NCBI RefSeq assembly: GCF_009712605.1
Contig: NZ_WASO01000010.1
Location: 62,001-126,000, forward strand
Length of the DNA: 64,000 bases
DNA from: Paludibacter sp.
Lineage (GTDB): Bacteria; Bacteroidota; Bacteroidia; Bacteroidales; Paludibacteraceae
Direction: 5' to 3'
The notes under the pieces are model-generated. The model was not told the DNA's origin. It saw nothing but the letters and a program-made list of their open reading frames with translations, and searched no databases. The translations under genes and the position numbers were made by a program. Numbering within the stretch: position 1 is the stretch's first letter; each line of letters starts with the position of its first letter. This document shows, in pieces, positions 35,795-43,795 of this stretch.

Positions 35795-37387
35795 CTATTT
35801 GGTAACAGTTACTTTATATGTTGTGGAAGCACCACCGTTTGTAACAACTATCAAAATAACATTATCACCACTACTCATCGTTTTTGTTATAGATGAACCT
35901 GAATTGACAAGTGTTCCGCCAACCGTTATTGAAGAGCCCGCTGCCGTTGCCGTTGGTGTAAATGACACTTGAGATTTACCAGTCGTAGCTGTATAAACAA
36001 AAATAGTAGCTTGAAAACTAGGACTGAGTATCATGGCTGTGTTCCCTGGCATACCTTTCAGAAGCAAGTTGGATAAACTGGTATCAACCCTTGTGATTGT
36101 AATCGAATAATTTTGTGTTACCCCGTCTGCAGTTACAACAACAGGAATTATGGTCGTTCCTACGGCCAGTGAAATAGACGCTGATGATTGTCCCGAAGTA
36201 ACCGGGGAACCGTTTACGGTTATGGATGCCGAACTATCTTCTGCTGTAGGTGTAACGGTTATGCTATTTACATCAAAACCAACCGAAGCTGTGTATCCTG
36301 TGGTCGTTTTAGCAAAAGGAGCAGGGTTGAGTGCAATAGCGGTAGAACCTGCTTGTGTTGTAAGATTACTTAAATAAGCACTGTGGGCGCGGGTAATTTT
36401 TATGGTATACGTCTGAGAGATCCCATTAGCCGATACTACTACTGTTATATCATTGTCACCTATGCTTAATGAAATAGGACCGGACGAACTTCCGCTGTTT
36501 ACCGCTACATTATTTACAGTAATTGTAGAACCTGTTTGCCCTGCTGTTGGTGTAACGGTTACCGAAGAAATTTCGCACGCTACAGAAGCCGTGTAAGCAT
36601 AAGTTGCACTTGCAAACGATGGCGATAATGGTATATTGGTTGTTCCCGATTGTGCGGTTAACCCACTAAGCACAACTCCCTGCTGACGAGTAACTGTAAT
36701 AATATAAGTGTTTACAATGGTTCCGTCAGTTACATTGACGGTAATGGTATTTGCCCCAACATTTAAGGGGAGGGCTGCCGATGCACTTCCACTGGCTACC
36801 GTTGCTCCATTTACAGTAATTGCACTAAAATAATTTCCTGCAGTAGGTGTTACTGTTATGCTGCTTACTGAATTAGCTACCGTTGCAGTATACGCATTTG
36901 TTCCTTGTGCAAAAACGGGTGTTAATGTTCCTGAACTTATAGCTAAAGCAGTAAGAACAGGTGCCGAATATACCTCAAATTCTACAACTGATGCTAATTG
37001 TGGATTAATCGCCGGACCTGAATTGAAGACCATCCTAAAGTAACGAGCACTAAAGGTAGCTACCGTCCGGTCTGTAATGCTATTAGTGTTGCCATTTACG
37101 ACATCTCGTGAAGTCCAGTTGTTGCCATCCATACTCGACTGCAGTGTATAGTTAGGCATATTGTAGCTTGCACTCCATCCGGCAACGCCCATAAATCGGG
37201 CAACCCAACGGTTTACATAACAAACAGCACCTGCGTCTATTGCAATCCATGCGGCAGATGTTGTTATTTTGCTAAGCCAACGACTAGGAGTATCAATTGT
37301 GCCATTGTTGGCTCTGTTGGCACTAAACGGCGACACATAGCTACTTGCGACAGCCGCTTTGTTTAATAATATATTTATTGAAGCCAT
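35795..37387 (-). CDS. Discoidin (F5/8C) plus cadherin-like repeat protein, no signal peptide
   Basis: A 530-residue predicted adhesin. Residues 5-140 resemble a coagulation factor 5/8 type C sugar-binding domain (WIAIDAGAVCYVNRWVARFMG, in pieces WIAIDAGA and RWVARF; NYTLQSSMDGNNWTSRDVV; RYFRMVFNSGP). Four cadherin-like beta-sandwich repeats follow (about 147-232, 238-330, 336-432, 437-530), each with L..L....G.....F......YTA.V...VSSITVTPTA. Remarkably it starts MASINILLNKAAVASS: there is no Sec signal and no type IX sorting domain. It is 18 bases downstream of the third tail-collar gene and clearly in the same operon. Confidence 0.8.
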   Translation of the reverse strand: MASINILLNKAAVASSYVSPFSANRANNGTIDTPSRWLSKITTSAAWIAIDAGAVCYVNRWVARFMGVAGWSASYNMPNYTLQSSMDGNNWTSRDVVNGNTNSITDRTVATFSARYFRMVFNSGPAINPQLASVVEFEVYSAPVLTALAISSGTLTPVFAQGTNAYTATVANSVSSITVTPTAGNYFSAITVNGATVASGSASAALPLNVGANTITVNVTDGTIVNTYIITVTRQQGVVLSGLTAQSGTTNIPLSPSFASATYAYTASVACEISSVTVTPTAGQTGSTITVNNVAVNSGSSSGPISLSIGDNDITVVVSANGISQTYTIKITRAHSAYLSNLTTQAGSTAIALNPAPFAKTTTGYTASVGFDVNSITVTPTAEDSSASITVNGSPVTSGQSSASISLAVGTTIIPVVVTADGVTQNYSITITRVDTSLSNLLLKGMPGNTAMILSPSFQATIFVYTATTGKSQVSFTPTATAAGSSITVGGTLVNSGSSITKTMSSGDNVILIVVTNGGASTTYKVTVTK

Positions 37388-37405
37388 CTTGTTTTGGGTT
37401 TATTG

Positions 37406-37648
37406 TTAAGAACGAGAAGGAAAGTAACCTTGCACAGCAATATAATATTGCATATTAGGTACAGGCTCAAACCCTCTTAAATTAGGCAGGTTAAAGGTTG
37501 TTACACCATCGCCGCCGTAAGTTTTTCCGATAAGCGCAAATAGTGCCTGATTTGAGTTGATTTGCAGTGTTGCGCCATTACACAAAACCCAACCATAAGG
37601 TGCAAAATCAAAAGCATATAATTCGATTGATCCAATATATTCGTCCAT
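37406..37648 (-). CDS. Phage tail-collar mini-protein (MdpB-like), copy 3
   Basis: 80 residues comprising one tail-collar domain, the fold of short phage tail fibres. Seen: IGSIELYAFDFAPYGWVLCNG (pieces IELYAF and GWVLCNG, about residues 6-25), LFALIGKTYGGDG, FNLPNLRG, and the ending YYIAVQGYFPSRS. This is the 'microcystin-dependent protein' type, found outside phages in many bacteria. No signal peptide. It is one of three tandem paralogues (34 bases after copy 2) and precedes the discoidin/cadherin-like gene. Confidence 0.85.
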   Translation of the reverse strand: MDEYIGSIELYAFDFAPYGWVLCNGATLQINSNQALFALIGKTYGGDGVTTFNLPNLRGFEPVPNMQYYIAVQGYFPSRS

Positions 37649-37682
37649 GGTAACTGTATTTTTATTTGATGACTATTTTGAA

Positions 37683-37940
37683 TTAAGATCGTGAAGGATA
37701 AAGACCTGTCACCGCAATATAATATGCCATCTGCTGCACACTGGCACTGGGGGAAGTAGGTGCGGTATTCGTCAAGTTAGGCAACTGAAAGCTAGTTGCA
37801 GTTCCTCCATATTTCGTCCCTATCAAACTATAAAGAGCTTGATATGTGTTATTTGACACACTTGCCCCATTACACAACAACCACCCTACAGGTGCAAAAG
37901 CGAAGGGAAAGAGTTTTATCGTTCCTACATATGGTTCCAT
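37683..37940 (-). CDS. Phage tail-collar mini-protein (MdpB-like), copy 2
   Basis: 85 residues: VGTIKLFPFAFAPVGWLLCNG (pieces IKLFPF and GWLLCNG), LYSLIGTKYGGTATSFQLPNL, and YYIAVTGLYPSRS. It differs from copy 3 in the middle loop (TNTAPTSPSASVQQ) but shares the collar core and the C-terminal Y-P-S-R-S. The loop difference would change the tip region in a fibre trimer, so paralogues may form hetero-oligomers or have separate ligands; that is inference. No signal peptide. Confidence 0.85.
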   Translation of the reverse strand: MEPYVGTIKLFPFAFAPVGWLLCNGASVSNNTYQALYSLIGTKYGGTATSFQLPNLTNTAPTSPSASVQQMAYYIAVTGLYPSRS

Positions 37941-37962
37941 AATTTTTTATTTTAAAATGTTA

Positions 37963-38226
37963 TTAAGGTCTTTGGGGATACTCTGTGCCGGTTGTTGCAA
38001 TATACCATTGAGAAAAAGGCACATTGAAAAAAGCAGCTTGGGTAAGATTAGGAATGGCAAATGAGGTAACGTTATTACCTCCGTATACACTACCTATCAA
38101 TGAATACAGCGATGTGTATTGGTTTATCTGTAATGTACGTCCATCACACAACATCCAGCCGCACCCATCATCGCCTGGGGTAAACCCAAAGGCGAATAAT
38201 TGAAGTTGCCCAATGTAAGTTTCCAT
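37963..38226 (-). CDS. Phage tail-collar mini-protein (MdpB-like), copy 1
   Basis: 87 residues: IGQLQLFAFGFTPGDDGCGWMLCDG (pieces QLQLFAF and GWMLCDG, with a DDGC insertion not in the other copies), LYSLIGSVYGGNNVTSFAIPNL, and the ending YPQRP. It is the most divergent of the three and the first after the methyltransferase gene (45-base spacer). Same family and same absence of an export signal. Confidence 0.85.
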   Translation of the reverse strand: METYIGQLQLFAFGFTPGDDGCGWMLCDGRTLQINQYTSLYSLIGSVYGGNNVTSFAIPNLTQAAFFNVPFSQWYIATTGTEYPQRP

Positions 38227-38271
38227 GATTTTTAAAATTAAAATAGTTAATACTGAGAAGTTAATTACTGA

Positions 38272-39300
38272 TTATAAGGAGTTCATAATCTCTGTTTGAT
38301 AAAGGGCAGGTTTGCAAACCACCCGGCTTTCGATGTGCGGTTTCTCTCCCTGTACATACCAAAAGGCGATGTGCAGGGTCGGTTGTTTGCGCAAATCGTA
38401 GAAATTAACGGGGAGCGTAATGCTCGAATCGTTTTCGCTCAACTGTTCGCTCCCGAATACTTTTACTGTGGTGAAAAGTTTGAGTACCGGAAAGTCTTTT
38501 TCGTCGGGAATCTCAATAGTCTTTTGCATACGGTCGGTGTCGAGGTTTTGTTTGTTTACCGCAAACACATTGCCTAATGCAATTCTCCGAAAAGGCGGTG
38601 CTTCGTTTTCATAGTAAAGTAACCTATCCTGTTCCATTTTGGGATTAGTAAGGGCTGCGTCGATGCATATTTCTTCGGGTATAAAAATGGCTTCAGGCTG
38701 CAACTGCGGAATAATATTCTGCATTACGGCAACCTGCGGCTCACTTTTGAGACAGGCCAGCATAGTTTCGGAAATGGCAATATCGTAATGACGGCTCAAC
38801 GTAAAAGTGGTGGCGTCTTCGCAAAACACAGAACCTATATAATCGTTAAGCTGTAGTTCATCAATCAGTTTTCGCAAGGCTTCAAGCGAAACTGGATTTA
38901 TGTCTAACAAGTCGACTTGAATTTTGTCGGGGGTAAAAAGGTACAGAAGGGGAATTACCAGTGTTCCGTAAGGACCGGTGCCTGCATACAGGATATGAAT
39001 TGGCCCGGAGGTATTGTTTTCGATTTTTTGCAGAATAGCCTGATGAATACCGCGCAGAAAAACGGCAGTCCGTTTCATTTCAAGCAGACAGTGAGCTGCG
39101 GCAGAGGGGGAAATAGCCTTACCTGATGGTAACATGATGTCTTTGTCCGTTCCGATGTGTGCCGGCGAAACACCAGTAATACGACTGAATACGTTATAAA
39201 GCGCATCAACTGATTGTTTCATAAGGAAAAAATCATCGGCACAATCCAGAAGAGATTGAGCTGCATTTCGTACAATTGAGATATCAGAGGTTTTATCCAT
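38272..39300 (-). CDS. PRMT-like SAM-dependent methyltransferase of the tail-collar cassette
   Basis: A 342-residue class I methyltransferase. Residues 1-95 are helical, with KAISPSAAAHCLLEMKRTAVFLRGI. SAM-binding motif I is ILYAGTGPYGTL (103-114), the ribose-binding acid is Asp133 in LLDINP, then EDATTF (161-166). DIAISETMLACLKSE at 173-187 has two Glu, 178 and 187, nine apart within S-E-x-M: this is the double-E loop of protein arginine methyltransferases, with the same spacing as in PRMT1. IFIPEEICIDA after it also parallels the PRMT strand. No THW loop is visible. First gene of the cassette; the collar proteins or partner proteins are plausible substrates. Confidence 0.7.
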   Translation of the reverse strand: MDKTSDISIVRNAAQSLLDCADDFFLMKQSVDALYNVFSRITGVSPAHIGTDKDIMLPSGKAISPSAAAHCLLEMKRTAVFLRGIHQAILQKIENNTSGPIHILYAGTGPYGTLVIPLLYLFTPDKIQVDLLDINPVSLEALRKLIDELQLNDYIGSVFCEDATTFTLSRHYDIAISETMLACLKSEPQVAVMQNIIPQLQPEAIFIPEEICIDAALTNPKMEQDRLLYYENEAPPFRRIALGNVFAVNKQNLDTDRMQKTIEIPDEKDFPVLKLFTTVKVFGSEQLSENDSSITLPVNFYDLRKQPTLHIAFWYVQGEKPHIESRVVCKPALYQTEIMNSL

Positions 39301-39835
39301 TTATATAATTATTCTCATGCAGAATAAACACGCCAAAATAGTTTATTTCAACGCGGCTAATGCATACCTGATTTGATTGCTGTATGATGGAGCCCTGAGA
39401 TCAGAACGGAATCATTATAACGATGCAGTTCTGAATATTCAAAAAATCTACCCTCTTGATTATCTCTCTCTTTTGGATCTTTCTATTGTCAAGCTACCTA
39501 TTCCAACTAAAATACAATAAAATTATTTTTCAATAATATTTAACTACGCAAACATACAGTATTTATTTTAATATTGCAACTATTTTATAAACCATATTTA
39601 ATTTAATTATTTATATAACCAGATTACAACACCATACATGCTTTAGTACTCAACATGCTTGCCCTTTTACTAATTTTCTCAATCGCCATACCACCATTTT
39701 GAGTTGCCGTCAAAAGGCAAAAGAGCATTGAATAAAAATGACCTGAAAATAATGTATTCAAGCAGAGTCAAGGCTGATTCGCTTTCGTCTTTTCCTTATT
39801 GCACAGAAGAAAGCATACAAACATTCTTTATCCCG
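39301..39835. other. Gene-free AT-rich gap with a possible gene remnant
   Basis: 535 bases without a convincing gene between the lysozyme and the methyltransferase. On the minus strand around 39345-39440 two out-of-frame fragments look protein-like (ELHRYNDSVLIS, then in another frame SYSNQIRYALAALK followed by a stop), as if a small gene had suffered a frameshift. From about 39520 to 39640 the DNA is extremely AT-rich, and may hold the promoter of the methyltransferase cassette. Confidence 0.4.
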
Positions 39836-40312
39836 TTAGCTAAAATACAAATCAGCCTCGGCGGCTCTCCGTTTTACAAGCCCCGGCAAAACCTTTCCGC
39901 CTCCATTAACCCATTTATTAAACTCACCACGAATCGTGGGGTCGGCCGGATTGACATTGACCTTCTTCAGTAAAGTAGACCCCTTCAAAGCTCCGGTACC
40001 GACATTGTAAGCAAAACTAACCAATGCATCAAATTGGTGCTGATTGATATTGTCGGTAGTAAAAGAATCTACCGAAACCTCTGTCGTCTTCAGATCATGC
40101 TGCAAATATTCATATGCCTGCTCTTTAGTAGCAACATCGCCCGGTTTAACTTTTTGACCATTAGGATAAACTGTCGTGCCGATACCGATAGTCCAAACCC
40201 CGGCAGGGCACTTGTATGCAGTAAGATATTTTGTCACATTACCGCCACACTCAAACTGTTCTATCAGCTCAAGACATTGATCTGAAACCGTAGTAATTTT
40301 AGCCATATTCAT
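39836..40312 (-). CDS. Phage-type lysozyme, glycoside hydrolase family 24
   Basis: A 158-residue muramidase cleaving peptidoglycan between MurNAc and GlcNAc. The family core is intact: IEQFECGG with the candidate catalytic Glu21, YKCPAGVWTIGIGT with Cys35 (Asp or Cys in this position in phage endolysins) and Thr41, then QHQFDALVSFAYNVGTGAL and the C-terminal VLPGLVKRRAAEADLY. Relative to T4 lysozyme there are about 5 extra residues between Glu and Cys. There is no signal peptide, so like a phage endolysin it needs a holin or other route to reach the wall. No phage structural genes lie nearby. Confidence 0.88.
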   Translation of the reverse strand: MNMAKITTVSDQCLELIEQFECGGNVTKYLTAYKCPAGVWTIGIGTTVYPNGQKVKPGDVATKEQAYEYLQHDLKTTEVSVDSFTTDNINQHQFDALVSFAYNVGTGALKGSTLLKKVNVNPADPTIRGEFNKWVNGGGKVLPGLVKRRAAEADLYFS

Positions 40313-40378
40313 TATATTAAGAAGTTAATAAACCCATTCGTTCTTAAAACCTCCCGCATCATCACAGCAGCACAAGAA

Positions 40379-41989
40379 TCAAAAATTCAATAAGTTACTT
40401 ATAGATGTAGAATATCCGATTTGAAAAGTAAAATAGTTGTTGTAGACACCAACATACTGAGACGCACGAATAAACACTGAACTCTGTTTGTTTCCATTCG
40501 GATGAAGATTGACACTTTGACTGAGGCTTAACCATGAATGATTACAGAAAAAACGGATCAATCCGCCATGAAGCGTTTCCTGAATACGAATAGGATCAAC
40601 CGAAGATACTTTCCAGGCCAGATACCCTCCCACACCTAAATTAAAATCTATTTTGTTAGAATCGAAAAATTTCAAATCAACATAAGGGTGTATGTACACA
40701 GAAGAGGCATCAGTAGAGTCCTTCCCGATTGATGTACGCAAAAAGCCAGCCGACACATTAAAAGTAAACAATTTACTATCTGTGCGACACGTAAGCAGAT
40801 TAAGATCTGTTCCAAAATCAAGATTGGCGTATTTATACAACTCCAACATCAATTTATTAGCAACAAAACTGGAAACATTAAGACTACTCCTGGTATTCTC
40901 AAGTTTAGAAAGCCGGAAATAAGGAGAAATCCGGTTAAACCAAACCTGCTGATATCTATATTTATATGGATTATTTTCAGTTCTAATCTCATTCAAACTC
41001 CTGAATTTCTTTCCCTGATTGAGATAAAAATTTAGTTGTGCTTCGAGCTGAACAATGCCATTCGGGGTTTTCCCGCTATAACCAAGCGCATCGGTAAACA
41101 GACGAATATCGAATGACTGCGCGATAGAAGGTTTATACAACTTAACCGTTGCCATTTGCGTTCCGTCAAATGACACGGTAGTATCTTTTGGAATATAAGT
41201 TCCCGACGCACTCGTTATTTGTCGATTATAATCCAAAACATCCGACAAGTCGAGAGCCAATGTCTGCACTCTGTCATATTGAAAAGTTACAAAATGTCTG
41301 TTCTTTGTTGCCAAACGATCTACATCAAATCCATTTCTTATCGGTATATATTCCATGTTAGAAAAATAACATTGCCGATTATCCGTCGAATCCAAAGCTC
41401 TCACCAATAAATCTTTTATCACTCCGTTTTCAAATGCGATATCAACAGACTGAACAAACACCGTTCTTATCCATTTTTTTGTTGAATCAGCAGCAATGTC
41501 ATTGCTTTTCTTCTTATTATCAGACAAGGACAATGCATTATTTCGACCACCGGCACGCTCCGTTTTCCTGAGCAAATAAGCAACAGCAGTTGTCTTCTTC
41601 AATTTTAGCAAAGCAATATTCGCTGCTTTATCCACTTCAAGATTGGAGACTCGTGATTGTAACGAATGGATATTTTGCAATGTAAAGTAAGAATCCTGCA
41701 ACTTATCACTCACCGACCCGACTACTGTTTTAAGACTATCAGTTAGCTTTTTATACTCTGCCGACTGCGTCAGCTGTGCAACAACCGCTCTTAGGTCATC
41801 CGATTTATAGAGAGACAAAAGGGAATCGGCCTTTGACTGATACCGTATCACAAAATAGTCGTTTTTTGGGATCACCGTAAACACATACGATGCTCCTTTA
41901 TACTTGATAATGCAAGGAGACTGAGCTGTAAGAACACTCAGATTTACACTGAAGAACAACAGGAACAACAAAAGCTTCGGAAGTTTCAT
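40379..41989 (-). CDS. Exported protein with coiled-coil and predicted outer-membrane barrel
   Basis: 536 residues with a signal peptide (MKLPKLLLFLLFFSVNLSVLTAQ). Residues 50-160 are Lys/Asp/Ser/Leu-rich and probably helical coiled coil (LQNIHSLQSRVSNLEVDKAAN). From about 175 on the sequence alternates polar and aromatic residues and ends QIGYSTSISNLLNF, with a C-terminal Phe; that is typical of Bacteroidetes outer-membrane barrels. I recognise no named family. It lies 66 bases upstream of the lysozyme and downstream of a membrane-protein gene on the same strand, so the three may be one operon. Confidence 0.65.
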   Translation of the reverse strand: MKLPKLLLFLLFFSVNLSVLTAQSPCIIKYKGASYVFTVIPKNDYFVIRYQSKADSLLSLYKSDDLRAVVAQLTQSAEYKKLTDSLKTVVGSVSDKLQDSYFTLQNIHSLQSRVSNLEVDKAANIALLKLKKTTAVAYLLRKTERAGGRNNALSLSDNKKKSNDIAADSTKKWIRTVFVQSVDIAFENGVIKDLLVRALDSTDNRQCYFSNMEYIPIRNGFDVDRLATKNRHFVTFQYDRVQTLALDLSDVLDYNRQITSASGTYIPKDTTVSFDGTQMATVKLYKPSIAQSFDIRLFTDALGYSGKTPNGIVQLEAQLNFYLNQGKKFRSLNEIRTENNPYKYRYQQVWFNRISPYFRLSKLENTRSSLNVSSFVANKLMLELYKYANLDFGTDLNLLTCRTDSKLFTFNVSAGFLRTSIGKDSTDASSVYIHPYVDLKFFDSNKIDFNLGVGGYLAWKVSSVDPIRIQETLHGGLIRFFCNHSWLSLSQSVNLHPNGNKQSSVFIRASQYVGVYNNYFTFQIGYSTSISNLLNF

Positions 41990-42067
41990 AACATCTGCAT
42001 GCGTATAAATTAACGAGAGAGCAATACTAAATCTATTGGATTAAACACAAGACTGAATAATCTCCGT

Positions 42068-42706
42068 TCATACACCTGGAGTAACAGACTGACCGGATTG
42101 ATCCGGTGCCGGTTTTGCCGAAGGAACCGTACTTTGAGCAACTTTGTTTTCCGGAGTTTTCAAAACAGCATATGTACCCGAACTTATCCCAAGCAATATC
42201 AAGGCATTTGCGTCCATGTTCGGAATAATCAAGTCACAGGCAACCCCGTTGTTCAAATTATTTACCACTTCAACAATCATCCAGACTCCATAAGCAAGAT
42301 TGAAAATCAAAGCCTGCAAGCGATGAATACTTGCCCCATCCTGATTGGAAATAAGGTCAATAAAAAATCCCTCGCTTGCAATATCCTGATGCCGAACTGC
42401 AATATCTTCCTGTTTCACATCCGATAAATCAATCAATCGGGCTCCGGTCGCCGTTGCTGCACTTATGCCCAATAAAATCAAAGCGGAAGAGGTAAGATCA
42501 GGAGCTGTATTGCACTTAACCAAAACAGCAACAAAGGCCGACATAATAATTAAAGTCCACCAAGCCAATTGAGTACGAGCAAAGCTCCATGGCTTACGGG
42601 TTGCAGTACTCTGATCACGCAATAAATCGTGTTTCAAATCGAGATAAACATAGACTGCCAGAAGGGCAAAAAACACGAGCCAAAAACAAACAACACATGT
42701 ATTCAT
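42068..42706 (-). CDS. Multi-pass inner-membrane protein with an internal LLGIS repeat
   Basis: 212 residues with four or five hydrophobic segments (about 5-22, 45-63, 73-88, 131-147, 166-182). Two of these are related: SSALILLGISAATATGA (73-89) and ANALILLGISSGTYAVL (166-182), an internal duplication. RTQLAWWTLI precedes the first copy. A polar loop of 35 residues lies between, and the last 30 residues are Pro/Ser/Gln-rich. No family name that I can give. It opens the run membrane protein, barrel, lysozyme, and is a candidate for a holin-like partner, which is speculation. Confidence 0.65.
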   Translation of the reverse strand: MNTCVVCFWLVFFALLAVYVYLDLKHDLLRDQSTATRKPWSFARTQLAWWTLIIMSAFVAVLVKCNTAPDLTSSALILLGISAATATGARLIDLSDVKQEDIAVRHQDIASEGFFIDLISNQDGASIHRLQALIFNLAYGVWMIVEVVNNLNNGVACDLIIPNMDANALILLGISSGTYAVLKTPENKVAQSTVPSAKPAPDQSGQSVTPGV

Positions 42707-43219
42707 GCTGTAGTAAAATAAAGGAATGAGAACAAAACACCACCGAGCGTTTCAAATGCAGAGAGCATCCAATAAAGGAGAGGTACGGATTACAAAACAG
42801 TTGCACAGTGCAACAACCATTACATCAAAATGACATCGTTCTGATTTGTGTAAAATGGTTTCATGTTGCTACAGTTTTTGCTCATCCAGGTTAGCCTTAT
42901 ACAGCAACATATTCATTCCATTCGTGCTACTCAAAAGTCCGGGCTCAACGTTTTTGGCATAATAAAAAAAGCAATCGAGCAAATTTATATTTTATAATAT
43001 TGACAATATAAAATATCTATTTGACAAATTAAAACTTAGCGGATAAAAATAGTTCATTATTTTAAATACATACTCAATTTACATGTTAATTATAATTAAT
43101 TTTATTTACACAAAACAACACTTATAAACACAAGAAAAAAAGAGGCTGTGAATACAATTGCAACTTAGGGAAAGTTAAAAGACAAGCAGATTGAAGATTG
43201 GATAAAATTATCCTGATCA
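42707..43219. other. Gene-free AT-rich gap
   Basis: About 510 bases without a supported gene. The stretch 42965-43140 is nearly all A and T. No hairpin with a T-run and no repeat stands out. It separates a minus-strand run (lysozyme group) from a plus-strand gene, so promoters in both directions are expected; only the plus-strand one is recognisable. Confidence 0.5.
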
Positions 43220-43253
43220 TTTGTCCACAACCTTTCTATTTGAAGTACCTTTG
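43220..43253 (+). promoter_or_regulatory. Bacteroidetes-type promoter
   Basis: TTTG at 43220-43223 and TACCTTTG at 43246-43253, separated by 22 bases, match the -33 and -7 elements (TTTG and TAnnTTTG). The ATG of the next gene is 38 bases downstream. Confidence 0.55.
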
Positions 43254-43291
43254 TATTGAAACAAAGCACAATTCCAAACAAACAAGTCATT

Positions 43292-43777
43292 ATGAAACCA
43301 CAATCTGACAATTTCGAATGTTGCCCTCCTTTCGATCCGACACCCTGGGACGACAAGCTTTTCCAATGGGATAAGAAGCGATTTGTGAAAGACCGGGTTC
43401 TCTCATTATTCTATTACCCTGTTAATTTTGGGAAGAAAATTATCCGATTAATACACCTGATAGAAGATTCGGATGGAAAAATGGAGGATTGGATGTGTCT
43501 TTCGGATCACACCTCCAAGTGGAATATGGACATTTACGCCGCAGTTGACAAGGAAATTTACATGGCTTCAAACGTCGAAATATCCGGCACGTTTTACAGT
43601 CGCGTTTACGAAGGAGACTTCAGGAATACAGACAAATGGTGTGCGGATTTCACCCAACACTTAAAAGAAAAAAGTATGGAGCTTGAAAAAATGTACATGT
43701 GGTACACTACCTGTCCCAAATGCGCAAAGAAATATGGCAAAAATTACGTTGTAATTATAGCAAAGATCCGTCAATAA
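43292..43777 (+). CDS. Conserved hypothetical protein with CPKCAKKYGKNYVV motif
   Basis: 161 residues starting at the ATG at 43292 (MKPQSDNFECCPPFDP); a longer frame begins only at TTG and overlaps the promoter. Conserved-looking blocks are ECCPPFDPTPWDDK, FVKDRV near the start, SGTFYSRVYEGDF in the middle, and YTTCPKCAKKYGKNYVVIIA at the end. Two Cys pairs (CC and CxxC) suggest metal or redox chemistry. I know this family from other bacteria, where it is sometimes labelled 'hydrolase' without evidence I can name. Soluble, single-gene unit flanked by its own promoter and terminator. Confidence 0.8.
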   Translation: MKPQSDNFECCPPFDPTPWDDKLFQWDKKRFVKDRVLSLFYYPVNFGKKIIRLIHLIEDSDGKMEDWMCLSDHTSKWNMDIYAAVDKEIYMASNVEISGTFYSRVYEGDFRNTDKWCADFTQHLKEKSMELEKMYMWYTTCPKCAKKYGKNYVVIIAKIRQ

Positions 43778-43795
43778 TTATAAGCACAAAAAACT

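Noticed and set aside
39836-40312. Prophage at the lysozyme and tail-collar genes
   Set aside because: No capsid, terminase, portal, integrase or other tail genes are near, and the collar proteins are of the free-standing type. A remnant cannot be excluded but is not supported.
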